Assembly (NCBI GenBank): GCA_037176885.1 | Contig: JAWWNJ010000123.1 | Location: 620,001-684,000 of the forward strand | DNA: 64,000 bases | From: Favolaschia claudopus | Lineage: Eukaryota; Basidiomycota; Agaricomycetes; Agaricales; Mycenaceae | Direction: 5' to 3' | Shown: piece by piece, positions 10,996-20,827 of the stretch | How positions within the stretch are numbered: the first letter of the stretch is position 1 | Layout: each line of letters opens with the position of its first letter | Position numbers and translations under genes: made by a program | The notes under the pieces: generated by a model | Told to the model about the DNA's origin: nothing | What the model saw: only the letters and a program-made list of their open reading frames with translations | The model's database searches: none

Positions 10996-11922
10996 TCAAT
11001 GCGGCCTGCACCAACCCAACGCTGTAAGCGCACGACTTAAGTCACGAAGTCGAGGATCGTGATCCCAATCGAGACGTGGTTGCTGTCGGGTGTTGTGAAA
11101 CAAAGTAGTCGGCGGGGATCGGGGGTGCGGATGTGAATACGACCGGCGATGTGATATGTACTGTGAATGAATTTTTGGTGGTCTGCAATGTCCATGTGCG
11201 CGGGTATGATAAAATATGCTCGGTGGTGCGCGGCGTTCTCTCCGGCGTAGACTTGCAAACGGATGGGTTCTGTCGGAACGCAGACAGGAAAAGTCCCTCA
11301 CGGGAGTCGGAGGTGGTGGTGCACGTGTAGGCAACTCCTGCGCGTCTTCGGCCCAATCTAGCGGTGTGGACACGATGGTGACAACAGTGGGTATATCGGT
11401 TTGGGTGGCGACATCGGACAGAGGGAGGGAGGGAGCGGAGACAGCGACCGAAACGAGAGCCGGAACCGGCATGTCTGTCTGTACCGCAGTTTCTGTCGAC
11501 GACACGTCGCGCACCTTATTTTTCTTCATTTTTTCCTCGCAAAGCTTCCATCCAACCTCGAAACCCCACATACGCTCCCCCTCAAGCTGCTTCACTTGCT
11601 TGGCTGCAATCGCAACTGTGAGCTTCTCCCATGACTCCACTGCACGCTGTGTTCCTGCCCGGTCTCCCTCCTCATACCCTTCCTTTCTCACCTGCTCTGC
11701 ATCTTCCTCTGCACACTCCATGCCTTTATCGAACGCTATAGCCCAGAGTCTCTTCAGACACTGCTGCAGCTCTGTACCTCCCTTCTTCCGTGCGCTCCAA
11801 GGCACAGTTTCGAGCAATATACGCTCCATGTCACGCTGCGATTCTTCAATGCTACGTGGCGAACTCTTTGACTCCATGGTTCCGGAAACTTCGAAAATCT
11901 TCAACTGCAGATATGACAACAA
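10996..11922 (-). CDS. uncharacterised protein encoded by the LTR mini-element
   Basis: A 308-residue ORF without stops. Residues ~1-130 are highly charged and helical (ERILLETVPWSARKKGGTEL...), probably coiled coil. Two copies of an [A/V]QTD-x-P motif follow (TAVQTDMPVP and VATQTDIPTV), then a Pro/Ser/Arg-rich region and a C-terminal LDWDHDPRLRDLSRALTALG. I recognise no catalytic domain; it could be a Gag-like packaging protein, but no CCHC knuckle is present. A 16-residue stretch upstream of MESKSSP is also open, so the second methionine may be the real start. Similar solitary proteins seem familiar from agaricomycete genomes, but I cannot name a family. Intact coding in an element with identical LTRs argues that the protein matters for its mobility. 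Confidence 0.6.
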   Translation of the reverse strand: MLSYLQLKIFEVSGTMESKSSPRSIEESQRDMERILLETVPWSARKKGGTELQQCLKRLWAIAFDKGMECAEEDAEQVRKEGYEEGDRAGTQRAVESWEKLTVAIAAKQVKQLEGERMWGFEVGWKLCEEKMKKNKVRDVSSTETAVQTDMPVPALVSVAVSAPSLPLSDVATQTDIPTVVTIVSTPLDWAEDAQELPTRAPPPPTPVRDFSCLRSDRTHPFASLRRRERRAPPSIFYHTRAHGHCRPPKIHSQYISHRRSYSHPHPRSPPTTLFHNTRQQPRLDWDHDPRLRDLSRALTALGWCRPH

Positions 11923-12058
11923 CGACTAGGACTTCTAGGGACTGCGGTGGCGGCAACGAGTCAAGACAACGCAAATCGCGCGAAAAAAGCAGCTCTTCTG
12001 GACGAGTGGCTCAAGACAAAACCAAGGCAAGATCTGGTCGTCGGGGCAGGCTGGGTAC

Positions 12059-12078
12059 GAATCACGCTCTCGTCACCA
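12059..12078 (-). promoter_or_regulatory. tRNA primer-binding site of the mini-retrotransposon
   Basis: On the minus strand the sequence 2 nt after the 5' LTR reads TGGTGACGAGAGCGTGATTC. Its complement ends in CCA and has the GAATC of a tRNA T-arm spaced as in a tRNA 3' end. The donor tRNA was not identified. Confidence 0.6.
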
Positions 12079-12080
12079 TA

Positions 12081-12218
12081 TGTGGTGGGGTCCCGGGGTC
12101 GCTAGGGATGGCCCTCCGCAGGTAGCTGGACGCGGACGACAATGGCAAGAGGCAAGGCAATAGATACACACGCTGTCTACATCACATGACTATCTACCCG
12201 ACCAAACACCCTACCACA
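12081..12218 (-). repeat. LTR of the mini-retrotransposon (5' LTR on the minus strand)
   Basis: Identical to 10791-10928. Confidence 0.9.
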
Positions 12219-14328
12219 CCAATACGGCGCTCCAGGCCCTTCACGGACCCGACTACGAGCCGGTGGGGAAGAAATGGGTGTTTAGCTTCCTTTACAGACA
12301 TCGAGACGCGCTCAGTACCTTCTGGAGCAAGTCCCTCGACACTCAGCGCTCACGGAGCCTCAATCCGGAGGCCGTCAAGTCCTGGGTGGAGTTAGTGAAG
12401 AAGTACGTTGTGGATGCGGGGGTCTCACCTGACAGAATATATGGAATGGATGAAAGCGGGTTTCCGACTGGTTATACGGGAAAGGAACGGGTGATTGGGG
12501 CACGCGGGACCAAGACCCAGCATAGGCAGGGTGGTGCAAACCAACAGAACATCACCGCGCTCGTAACAATTCGCGCCGATGGGAAAATGAATGTCCCGCC
12601 GATGATCATCTTCCAGGGAATGAATTTCCAGAGTAACTGGAACAACGGGAACACAATCAATGCATTGTGAGTCAAGTCACGATGATTAAAAGCCCACTCA
12701 CAAGCCGGAACTAGCATTGCAAAGTCTTCAAATGGCTGGACCAACGGAGAGCTTGGATACGAGTGGCTGATCAAGTCTTCGACCCGGCGACGCGTGATGA
12801 GGCCAATGGTCTTCCGCGAGTGCTGCTGCTTGATGGCCACAGTTCGCACTACAGTGACCAGGTCGTCAAATTCTGCCGGGAGAACAACATTATCTTACTA
12901 GGTTATCCCCCGCACTGCACGCATGCACTTCAAGGTCTTGATGTTGTATGCTTCGCAAAGATGAAGAGTTGCTGGCAGGCGGCGATCATTGCTTTCGAGG
13001 ACGAGCACATGCGCGACGTCTCGAAAGCCGAGTTCATGACTGTCTGGTCGAAAGCCTACACCGAAGCCTTCGACGAGTCAACTGTCCGCTCGGCTTTCAA
13101 GGTGACAGGTGTCGTACCATTCAATCCGGACTTCGTCAGCGAGGACCAGATGAAGCCGAGCCTCGCGACATCGACTCGTGCAGAGTTTCCGATGCCACAG
13201 CCGAGCCCAGTCCGCGCGATAACGAATGCGATGCGCTTGCACCCTCCCACCCGCTTCGACTTGTCGCCCTCCAACGTAGCGAGCACGTCGAGGTTAGCCG
13301 AAACGCCCACGCGCCGGCGAAGGCGGGATGAAGAGGATGAAAACATAGATCCTGAGCTCTGGTCACCTTCAAAAAAAAATGAGGACACTGTACTCGCACC
13401 TTGGAACCACCTCCCGAGGGTCTGTCCTCCTCAGCACTCCCAAAATCAAATCATACGACACCGCCATCGTCCCTCCTGTCATCCAACATGTTCCCCAGTC
13501 GATCCCAACCCCGGATTGGTCCCTCTACACTCCCGACCGGAACGACGATTCCTATAAAACAAACGGTCGGCTTGAAAATGAGATCGTGGAGCTGCGGAAA
13601 CAGCTTGCACTCGCTCACCAAAATGTCGTAAGGGACAAGATCATCGAGGAAGGGAATGCAACGATGATTTTTCAGGGCATGGGGTTGAAGAAGATGAACC
13701 AGGCACTGCGATTGCAGGAGGAGAAACAAGTGACGGAGCGAGCAAAGCTTTTTCAAGGCAAAGCTCAGTGCCTCTCATCAGCCGAGCTTGTTGCCAAGGT
13801 GAATGAGATCAGCGAGGGGAAGAAGGCGAAGGAAGCGGGGAAGGAGAAGAAGCGTCGAGCGGGAGCGAAGGAAGGAGTTGCGAGCAAAGATTGGGCTGGA
13901 ATGGGCTGAGATGAAGCGCCAGCACGCTGCTGCTGTTTGAGAACTGGGTGGCGGAATGCTCTAAGCTGCAGGAAACTGGCGTGAGGAAGAAGGACCTGCC
14001 CCAAAGCCAAAATTGGGGCAAGAACCGAAGCTACCGGTCGTGGATGATGAGGATTCGGAGGAGGAGGATGAGCTGAATGAGGAAGGTGACGTGTGACATC
14101 CGTTCACCAAGGAGCGTAACATTTGGGATCAAAATTTTGTGTCGTTCATCGCACTTCCTCTCATACGAACAGTATACTCAATACCTACTTGTTATATGCT
14201 CTAGTAGTGCCTACACGAGTTCCAGGATTTTTGCGATACAAATGCGGAGCATAGATCGAAAACATCAAAGTTGATCACCATCGAGCCGTACTACTGTAAC
14301 ACTGTATCAGTTTTGAAAATGGCGTGTT

Positions 14329-14547
14329 AAGAAACAGCAACGGGATGCTCCGGAGTATGAGAAGGCGACGGCTATTGCTCAGCGCTTGGCGTTGAAGGCT
14401 CGTATGGCGGAGGGAAAGAAGGAGCGAGAGGAATTGGATGCTCAAATCGAGGCTGAGTTGGCTGCTGAAAGGGCCGCTGCTGAGAAAGCTGCCGCCGAGA
14501 AGCGCGCGGGACCGTCGCCGGGAGGTTCTGATGAGATGCAAACTTAG
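14329..14547 (+). pseudogene. charged coiled-coil ORF fragment
   Basis: An open frame with no start codon reads KKQQRDAPEYEKATAIAQRL and continues Ala/Glu/Lys-rich to a TAG at 14545-14547. It is preceded by a TTAAG that could be a splice acceptor. It may be the last exon of a further gene or another relic of a transposase tail; I see no domain. Confidence 0.3.
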
Positions 14548-14981
14548 ATTGAGGTTGCCGACGCGTCAACCTGGAGGGCGTATGTAACACTATTATTTTT
14601 CCCTGTTATCTCGTGACCGTGTTTGACTTAGACGTACTATCCACCTCCCGCTCCGTCCATTACCTTGCGCTCATGTATGACTTCATTCCGCTTTGTCTCG
14701 TCTCTTAGTTTACTTTAAATACTGTGATGTACTTTGTATTAGACTTGGGTGAATCTAGAACTTACAACATTCACTTTGTTCGCCACCAGCTCTCAACAAA
14801 TACGTCGTGTGCCGAAACTATTGCTTAAACGGTAATCTTTCGTCACATATTTTTGACTAATGTGATACTTTTCAAAGTGTACAATGCACTTCAGCATGGT
14901 ATGGAAACATTCAATTGGTAATGTGAACATTCAATTCGTGGCACAACACGAGTGCCTGCTGGTACTCAATATAAAGATAGG
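14548..14981. other. gene-free stretch
   Basis: Nothing recognisable; it ends at the target duplication of the next element. Confidence 0.3.
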
Positions 14982-14990
14982 GCCTGTCAT

Positions 14991-15043
14991 TAGTCTCGTG
15001 ACCAGACTCTTATGCCATCCCAAAGGGAACCCTGTCATAAGAG
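14991..15043 (+). repeat. 53-bp terminal inverted repeat, left
   Basis: Perfect inverse of 19399-19451. Homology to the 759-bp family member extends further inward, to about 15165. Confidence 0.9.
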
Positions 15044-15189
15044 TCTGGAACAATCAGCGGCTGTCAAACCGTACCCTTGAGCTATCAAATTTGATGGAGC
15101 TTTCCCACAGTATGTGGACTTTACTTCCACTTGTTTTGCTCACTTCTGCAAATATTCTTTTAAAATCGGAGCCTATGCTACCTCTATGT

Positions 15190-17329
15190 TAAAGTGAAAG
15201 TCTATCTGGCTAGGGAGAGAAGCACGTAAATATACATATCAGGAGTTCCCGCAGTATTTCACCTGGAAGGAAGGGTCGAGGGACTCGCAACCGCATTGGG
15301 CAATTCGGAAGCGAGGCGGAGCGTTGGGACGAATGTTTTTTGTATCTCCAGCAGGGGGCGAGCGCTTTTACCTTCGCACACTTCTGTCCATCGTAAAGGG
15401 CCCGAAGTCCCATGAAGATTTATATATTCATGACGGTGCGTTGTAAATTACTGGTCTGTATTCTTGATTCTCATCCTCTTCACATAGGAATCCGGTACGA
15501 GTCTTACCGTCAAGTCTGTCTTGCCCGTGGTCTGCTTCAAGATGATGGCGAGTGGCGTCTCTGCCTCTCTGAAGCTGCAGAAATGCAAACGGGTACCCGG
15601 CTGCGACACCTCTTCGCTACCTTGCTGCTTTTCTGTAACCCCACGGATCCGGTCAAGCTCTGGGACGAATTTCGAGCCCATATCTGCGATGATTTAGAGC
15701 ACCGTCTGCGACGCATGGGGACCGAAAATCTCACCGAGGACGATGTGTACGACTACGGCCTATTTCTGCTCAACACTATCCTCGAGGAATCAGGACGGTC
15801 CTTGCGCGACTTTGAACTGCCTGTCCCCCGACGTGACTGGAGCGTAGTGGGGGACAATCCGTTGATTGCTGAGCAGCTGGACTACAACCAAGAAGATGAG
15901 CGAGAGCAGGCGGAGAGCAAACTATGCCCGGATGAATGCAGAGCAGCAAATTGCATTCAATCGAGTCACGGATTCTGTGGAAAACAACTTGGGGAAAGTG
16001 TTCTTCCTCAGTGGAGCAGGTGGTACGGGCAAGACGTTTGTGTACAACACCCTTGCGCACCACTTCCGAGCGAAGTTCTGGGTAGTGCTATGTGTTGCCT
16101 CCTCCGGGATCGCTGCACTGCTTTTACGCGGAGGGCGGACCGCACATTCAGTCTTCAAGATTCCGATCGACGGACTCAACGACGAGTCTACCTGTTCCAT
16201 CCCGAAAGAGAGTCTTCGAGCCGGGCTCATGCGCGCTACCAAGCTCGGGATCTGGGATGAGGCTCCCATGCATGATCGTAAATGTCATGAAGCCGTTGAC
16301 AGAACTCTGCGAGATCTGCTGGGAGTCAACAAATCATTTGGCGGTATCACCTGGGTTCTCGGCGGTGATCCAAAACAAATTTTGCCTGTAGTTCGGAAGG
16401 GCACTCAGGAAGAAATTGTGGACGCGTCAATCTTTCGTTCATATCTTTGGCAACATGTAGAGATGCTCACACTGACACAAAACATGCGGCTGGATGTCGG
16501 TGCTGAGGAATCTGTTTTTGCGGATTGGCTCCTGGATGTCGGCAGTGGGAAAGCTAATCGGGCAGATGGGACGGTTGACCTCCCGCAGGATGTGGTGTGT
16601 AGGAACGCCGAGACGCTGATAGACACCATCTTCCCTGGCATCGAAGGTCCAACTCCACCTCCCGACTATTTTGCGGAACGGTCTATACTCGCCGCCCGAA
16701 ATAGCGATGTCGATGGTCTCAACAACAATGTTTTGTCGCGCATGACCGGGGAATCTCGGACCTTCATCAGCGCTGACAATGTTGTCACCGAGGCAGGTGC
16801 TGATGATCCAACAATGAACGATGCAGTGCCTATCGAGTATCTGCGATCATTAGATGCGTCGGGACTCCCACCTGGAGAGCTGACTTTGAAACCAGGCTGC
16901 CCGGTAATTCTTCTCCGCAATCTCGCACCAGCTCAAGGTCTCTGCAACGGTACAAGACTGGTGATCCGGCGGATGTCTGATCGGGTGTTGGAAGCTGAAA
17001 TTTTGGGCGGGCAGCACAGCGGGGAGATGGTTTTCATCCCGAGAATCACTCTCACTCCTTCCGGCAGTACGACAGACTTCTCATTCGTCCTTTCACGTTT
17101 CCAGTTTCCCCTGCGCCTAGCTTTTGCGATTTCGATCAATAAAGCGCAAGGCCAATCAGTCAAGTATGTTGGGATTGATTTGCGAACGCCGGTTTTCAGT
17201 CATGGGCAGCTCTACGTTGCTCTTTCGCGAGCAACGTCTCGCCATCGGGTTACCATACTTTTACCACAGCGAACTGCGCAGAACCGGACTTTGAATGTTG
17301 TATATCCCGAGCTCTTACAGAACATGTAA
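15190..17329 (+). pseudogene. Helitron-type PIF1 helicase (SF1B), N-terminally truncated
   Basis: The readable frame starts around WLGREARKYTYQEFPQYFTW, then GRMFFVSPAGGERFYLRTLL, the region that precedes the helicase in Helitron Rep-Hel proteins. A 52-bp intron (15436-15487, GTGCGT...ATAG) joins in frame. The helicase has motif I GAGGTGKT, motif II IWDEAPM, motif III GGDPKQILPV, a late motif INKAQGQS and motif VI YVALSRATS. From 15866 to 17329 it is open for 487 codons. A one-base frameshift near 15910-15930 separates the upstream and helicase frames. The Rep (HUH) nuclease and zinc-finger part of a Helitron are absent, and no CTRR terminus was found downstream, so this is a captured piece rather than a complete Helitron. 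Confidence 0.8.
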
Positions 17330-18183
17330 CATAGTCATCACTTATCCAATGGTACTATCCAAGCAGCTGCAGAGTGAAAGCAAAGTGAAAGAGAACTTCA
17401 AGTCCGATACGAGCGCTGACCGCATAGCCACTGATTATTGAGCGTCTATGCTTTCGCATTTCGAAAGATATTCTATTCAACTCTGCCCTTGATACGCAAG
17501 ACATCACTAAAAGGTTTACACTTTGCTCTATATTCTATGATACATTAAATTCGGGCTTCAACCATCCCTGAACGCAAGTAGTGTTAAGAGATGTATTTAC
17601 TTCTGTTATATTTACAACCCGACAGCTTCATTCTGCTTTCTCCGTCCACGTCCAACTCAGATATGGGGAGCCCCGCTTCTGTGACTCCTTGAAACTACGT
17701 TAGCCGACACACTGTGAATCAATCTGTTACAACCCACCTTTATTGGAATGAATTGTCTGCGTTGCGGATGTTGCAAAGGTAATATAGGAATGTGTACCGA
17801 CGACGACGCTTCTTGCTTCTTGGTCCGCGAGAAATAGTAATTGCGTAGCCGAATTTGACAGACTTGAATCCCATACCTGGCTTGCTCCAGCCGCCACTCC
17901 AAAGCTCTCATTGTTGGAAGCCTTTTCTTCGAAGTTCATGGTTATTCAGTGTATCTGCAGTTGCGAATTGGACTTGCAACTTAAAACCCCCAACCTCTGA
18001 CGTCGATTTGGAGTCCAAACGTCATTCTGTGTGCTGAGCTCCACACGCCCCACTTCACGGTAAGGTGACCTTTGGAAAAAGGAACGGTAACATGACAATT
18101 TCTGGAACGGCTAAGGCTCTTTCGCTACGTGAGTCTCCACGCGTCTCCACACCAGTCTCCACTGACGTATCTCTTCAGAACTC
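17330..18183. other. intergenic stretch inside the 4461-bp element
   Basis: Two short minus-strand frames at 17657-17939 are not convincing genes. The 3' part is the promoter region of the OB-fold-like gene. Confidence 0.3.
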
Positions 18184-18190
18184 TATAAAG
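18184..18190 (+). promoter_or_regulatory. TATA box of the OB-fold-like gene
   Basis: TATAAAG lies 59 bp before the ATG at 18249. It is followed by a pyrimidine-rich leader and an ACAC-rich start context. Confidence 0.5.
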
Positions 18191-18248
18191 TTGGTGTGCT
18201 TTCGCCTCTCTGTCCCCACTTCAAAGTAACACTCATACAGCACACACA

Positions 18249-19247
18249 ATGTCCTCTGCCTCTATCTTTGCTCTCGCCGTCCTCGAAAACCCTCGCGTGA
18301 TCGAGAAGACGAAGACTGTTGTCTTCGACGGTCAAATCTACTTGGGATCATCAATCCAGGCAACCATTGCCTCACTTCGCTATTTCAATGCCGACAACAT
18401 GGAGTTTCCCGACGTTGGGTGCTACTGCACGGTCATCCAGGCATGTATAAAACCTCCTTTGCATTATTTGCCGCCCTCATTGATTTTGACAGCCTGCACG
18501 CACCACGCCAACCATCGAAGTGTACTCTCAGGAGCTCGCTCCTCTTGATTATCATGTCTTTGGAGACATAATCTCTGTATGTATAATGTTCCATCTGTTT
18601 TTTTCACGTTTGTTACTAAACCTGACTTTCAGATTATCCCTCTTGGATCTCCCGATGACATCAACCTTCGAACCCATACTACCGTCCACGTCTGTGGTGT
18701 TCCAAGCGACATCGACAAGGCAAATTCGACTTTCAACGTCAAAGCAGAGCAATACCTCTCTGCTACTAGGACGCCAAACAATGTTTTCCCCACCCACTGT
18801 GTATTCCCCGCAACGCCGAGGTGGGAGAAGTATAAACCCATTCCGGGGAAGGGAAAGAGTGTCTCCGTCGAGGGTTTTCTTACCGGTCTCGAGCTGAACG
18901 ATGATCGTTCGGTGAAGTATTTCATCGTTGATGTTGAGAAAGTCACGTTCCTCGGCAACGCTTCCTCGACGACGGCACCAAAAGCAGAAGAGAGTCCAAC
19001 CAAAATTGGTTCGTTTGTTTTCTCTGCCTTGGGATCAATCAAAACTAATATATATATCTCAGTCAACAACGGTACCCCCGCGCGCCTCAAATTCACAGGC
19101 TTCTTCGGCGACCAGACATCCAATGCTGCCTCTTCCGAGCCGAACCCGAAGAAGCGCAAGCTTGACAACCGCTCTAACGAGCAGGAAGACAAGGGGGAAG
19201 GAACTTCGACGGGTCGGCGGGCTGGGGGATCCAATGGTAAACATTAA
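18249..19247 (+). CDS. OB-fold-like nucleic-acid-binding protein candidate, four exons
   Basis: Exons 18249-18440, 18493-18576, 18633-19008 and 19063-19247 give 278 residues with every junction in frame. Introns 2 and 3 are GT-AG (GTATGT, GTTCGT). Intron 1 keeps the frame best as a GC-AG intron (CAG|GCATGT at 18441). The N-terminal half is beta-rich (KTVVFDGQIYLG, TPTIEVYSQELAPLDYHVFG). The middle holds THTTVHVCGVPSDID and KSVSVEGFLTGLELN, and YFIVDVEKVTFLGN ends the fold, which resembles a single-stranded-DNA-binding OB fold. The C-terminus is disordered with a likely nuclear signal PKKRKLD. No stops or shifts occur, unlike its neighbours. Fold assignment is inference from pattern; some plant Helitrons carry RPA-type OB proteins, a possible parallel. 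Confidence 0.7.
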
Positions 19248-19398
19248 CTCACTCTCAAATCCTCAAGCTCGAGTCTCCTATGTAATCAAATTCAAATGTA
19301 ATTGTAATACAAACGACTAATTTTTTTGCGTTCTACTGTATCCGAGTCGTGCTCTGCTCTTTCTTTCAATCCAGTTCCCACCGTAGCGTAGCACGGGT

Positions 19399-19451
19399 CT
19401 CTTATGACAGGGTTCCCTTTGGGATGGCATAAGAGTCTGGTCACGAGACTA
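19399..19451 (-). repeat. 53-bp terminal inverted repeat, right
   Basis: Perfect inverse of 14991-15043; the 9-bp duplication GCCTGTCAT follows at 19452-19460. Confidence 0.9.
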
Positions 19452-19456
19452 GCCTG

Positions 19457-20377
19457 TCATGAACCCAGTCTGGCTGCCCGTGCAATGAGCCTGGAAGGCC
19501 TATTTCTGTGGTGGTTTATCTCGTATCTATGGCAAGATCCGCACACCCTGGCTCCGCTCTTCATCTGACTATGGTACCTATGGCGGGATTGCAAGACAGA
19601 ACGGCAATTTCCGCAGTGTAAGGAATGTATCCCCCGTCGACGGCTTTCTAAAGCTAGAGGGCGAAGTTTCTTGTGCCGCCATTCAAATTGATAGCAGGGC
19701 CGGCAGCGAATGTGGCCCGCCTCCAGAACGCTTTTTGTCCAGTATTTACTGCTGGTGGCGGAGCAACGTGTGCACGTGCTAGTCGGAGATGGAGCTGCAT
19801 CTGACTCAGGCGAGGGAGTTGGAGGAGCAGAGGAGAGCGGAGACTCGGACCCAAAAAGGGTGAGTTCCTCCTTGCTTGAGACATCTCTCTGGACGTTGAA
19901 AATGTTCGTACAGGGGGATGGAAGAAAGGGATCAGTAAGCAAGCAGGAAGAAAACGGCAAAGGGGGGCACAAACCCTTGGAATGAATGTGTCCGCCATCT
20001 CGGGCTCAATCTTCAATGGGATCTCATGGCCACCTCTGCCGACATCTGGGATGGGAGACCAGGATGTAGGCCTGGCATCTACAGGGCGTCCTTGAGATGT
20101 ATGAAGCCACCCAGTAATTGCAACAGCTCGCCGTTGGTGCTCTCTTGCTCGACGCTTCGGAAGCGGTTCGAAGGTCGGGCTGTTCTGGCCGTTGGGGCTA
20201 CAAGTCCTACTGAGCGGAAATACGTACTGAGTACATTGGATGTGTTTGCATCCTGGTGTCCCACATACCTTTTTTTCTTCTGCTATAGCGCTTCTCGTAG
20301 TACGCTTTCTCCGCCTCGTATTTCTCGTACAATTCGTCCAGATAATCCGCCATAGGGGTCGCTGTCGCATCGGCCAT
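19457..20377 (-). CDS. putative regulator with two GATA-like zinc fingers, three exons
   Basis: Exon 1 (20377-20269) encodes MADATATPMADYLDELYEKY and an acidic/basic helix. Intron 1 spans 20268-20210 (GTATGT...CTCAG). Exon 2 contains LPKRRAREHQRRAVAITGWL. A ~86-bp intron (GTTTGT...GTCCAG, about 19972-19888) leads to exon 3. The first finger is CTRCSATSSKYWTKSV...CRPC (C-x2-C, ~19 residues, C-x2-C) followed by LRPL; the second is CGNCRSVLQS...CGSC followed by NRP. These resemble GATA-type fingers but lack the canonical CNACG. As written, exon 1 and exon 2 are out of phase by one base at an A7 run (20270-20276), so either that run is miscounted or the model is wrong. The stop codon overlaps the 9-bp target duplication of the neighbouring element. 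Confidence 0.55.
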
Positions 20378-20539
20378 GGGGGCCCGGGGAGTGATCGTGG
20401 TGAGAAAGGTGTACCTGCAGTGGTATGTAGTATACGTGGTTGATACGTGGCAACAAAGACGGCCTCCCAGTCTGACATGACGTAATGTTTTCCCAGCACG
20501 GAAGGCCTTACGTTGGTCTATGAGCGCGTCTCGGACGCG

Positions 20540-20541
<2 letters not shown>

Positions 20542-20571
<30 letters not shown>
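20542..20571 (-). repeat. T30 tract: poly(A) tail of the LINE
   Basis: Thirty consecutive T on the plus strand mark the 3' end of the minus-strand element, about 165 bp upstream of the GATA-like gene start. Bases 20572-20827 are its 3' UTR. Confidence 0.8.
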
Positions 20572-20572
<1 letters not shown>

Positions 20573-20827
20573 GAGCGTTAGTGTAGTGCAGGTTAGCCCT
20601 TCCGGTCCGGCAGACTCGGTTTGCAGTCCGCCAGACCTTCCAGCCGACATAGTCGGTCCCCCCCTACCGCTAGTAAGAGGCCATGGAATTAAAACCCATA
20701 ACAAATCAACCACCCGAGGAAATGCGCAATCGCACTTGTGCCCGACGCATCGCTGCACGTTGTGTGGGGCTGCGACTTTCTCGACTCAAAAGGTCGACGG
20801 GTGTTAACCCGTCAGCCTTTATCATCG

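Larger units (their letters stand above)
10791..12218 (-). mobile_element. 1428-bp LTR mini-retrotransposon (TRIM-like) carrying one ORF
   Basis: Two identical 138-bp LTRs (TGTGGTGGGG...CCCTACCACA) flank 1152 bp. CCAA occurs immediately before the left LTR (10787-10790) and after the right LTR (12219-12222). Removing the element and one CCAA joins the pogo transposase in frame, so this is a genuine insertion. On the minus strand a tRNA-complementary primer-binding site follows the 5' LTR by 2 nt. The only gene inside is the minus-strand ORF at 10996-11922; there is no protease, RT or integrase. Identical LTRs mean recent insertion. It must be mobilised in trans. Confidence 0.9.
10561..14096 (+). 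pseudogene. pogo-like (Tc1/mariner group) DDE transposase, split by an LTR element
   Basis: The reading frame before 10790 encodes a CENP-B-type helix-turn-helix (EWALVQFMRESADRGFPF). It resumes at 12219 after the inserted LTR element and continues into the DDE_1 catalytic core. The catalytic acids lie in GMDESGFPTG (~12450), LLLDGHSSH (~12830) and HALQGLDVVCF (~12930). A 48-bp intron at 12667-12714 (GTGAGT...CTAG) separates two exons and joins them in frame. The C-terminal part (13.2-14.1 kb) is a charged coiled-coil tail. Damage: in-frame stops at 10570-10572 and 10636-10638, a one-base shift in an A9 run at 13371-13379, and further shifts near 13905, 13948 and 14000. It cannot encode a functional transposase as read. 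Confidence 0.8.
14991..19451. mobile_element. 4461-bp TAGTCTC-family TIR element carrying helicase and OB-fold-like genes
   Basis: Perfect 53-bp terminal inverted repeats (14991-15043 and 19399-19451) start TAGTCTCGTGACCAGACTCT. The flanking 9 bp are identical: GCCTGTCAT at 14982-14990 and 19452-19460. A stem-loop with 13-bp arms (15002-15014 and 15036-15048) sits directly inside the left end. The cargo is a Helitron-type PIF1 helicase fragment (15190-17329) and a four-exon gene (18249-19247). No DDE transposase or Rep nuclease was found. 9-bp duplications fit Mutator (9-11 bp) or possibly KDZ-type elements, so this may be a gene-capturing non-autonomous element; Helitrons themselves make no duplication. 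The insertion lies immediately 3' of the neighbouring GATA-like gene. Confidence 0.8.

Noticed and set aside
17657..17939. minus-strand gene inside the 4461-bp element
   Set aside because: Two short overlapping frames with no domain; only a possible GTATGG donor.
18629..19234. 201-codon minus-strand ORF
   Set aside because: Antisense to exons 3-4 of the OB-fold-like gene, whose splicing and composition are convincing.
19396..19452. Helitron 3' terminus (hairpin then CTAG)
   Set aside because: The same end exists in inverted pairs with 9-bp duplications, and the base after GAGACTA varies (G, A, T), so it is a TIR, not a CTRR end.
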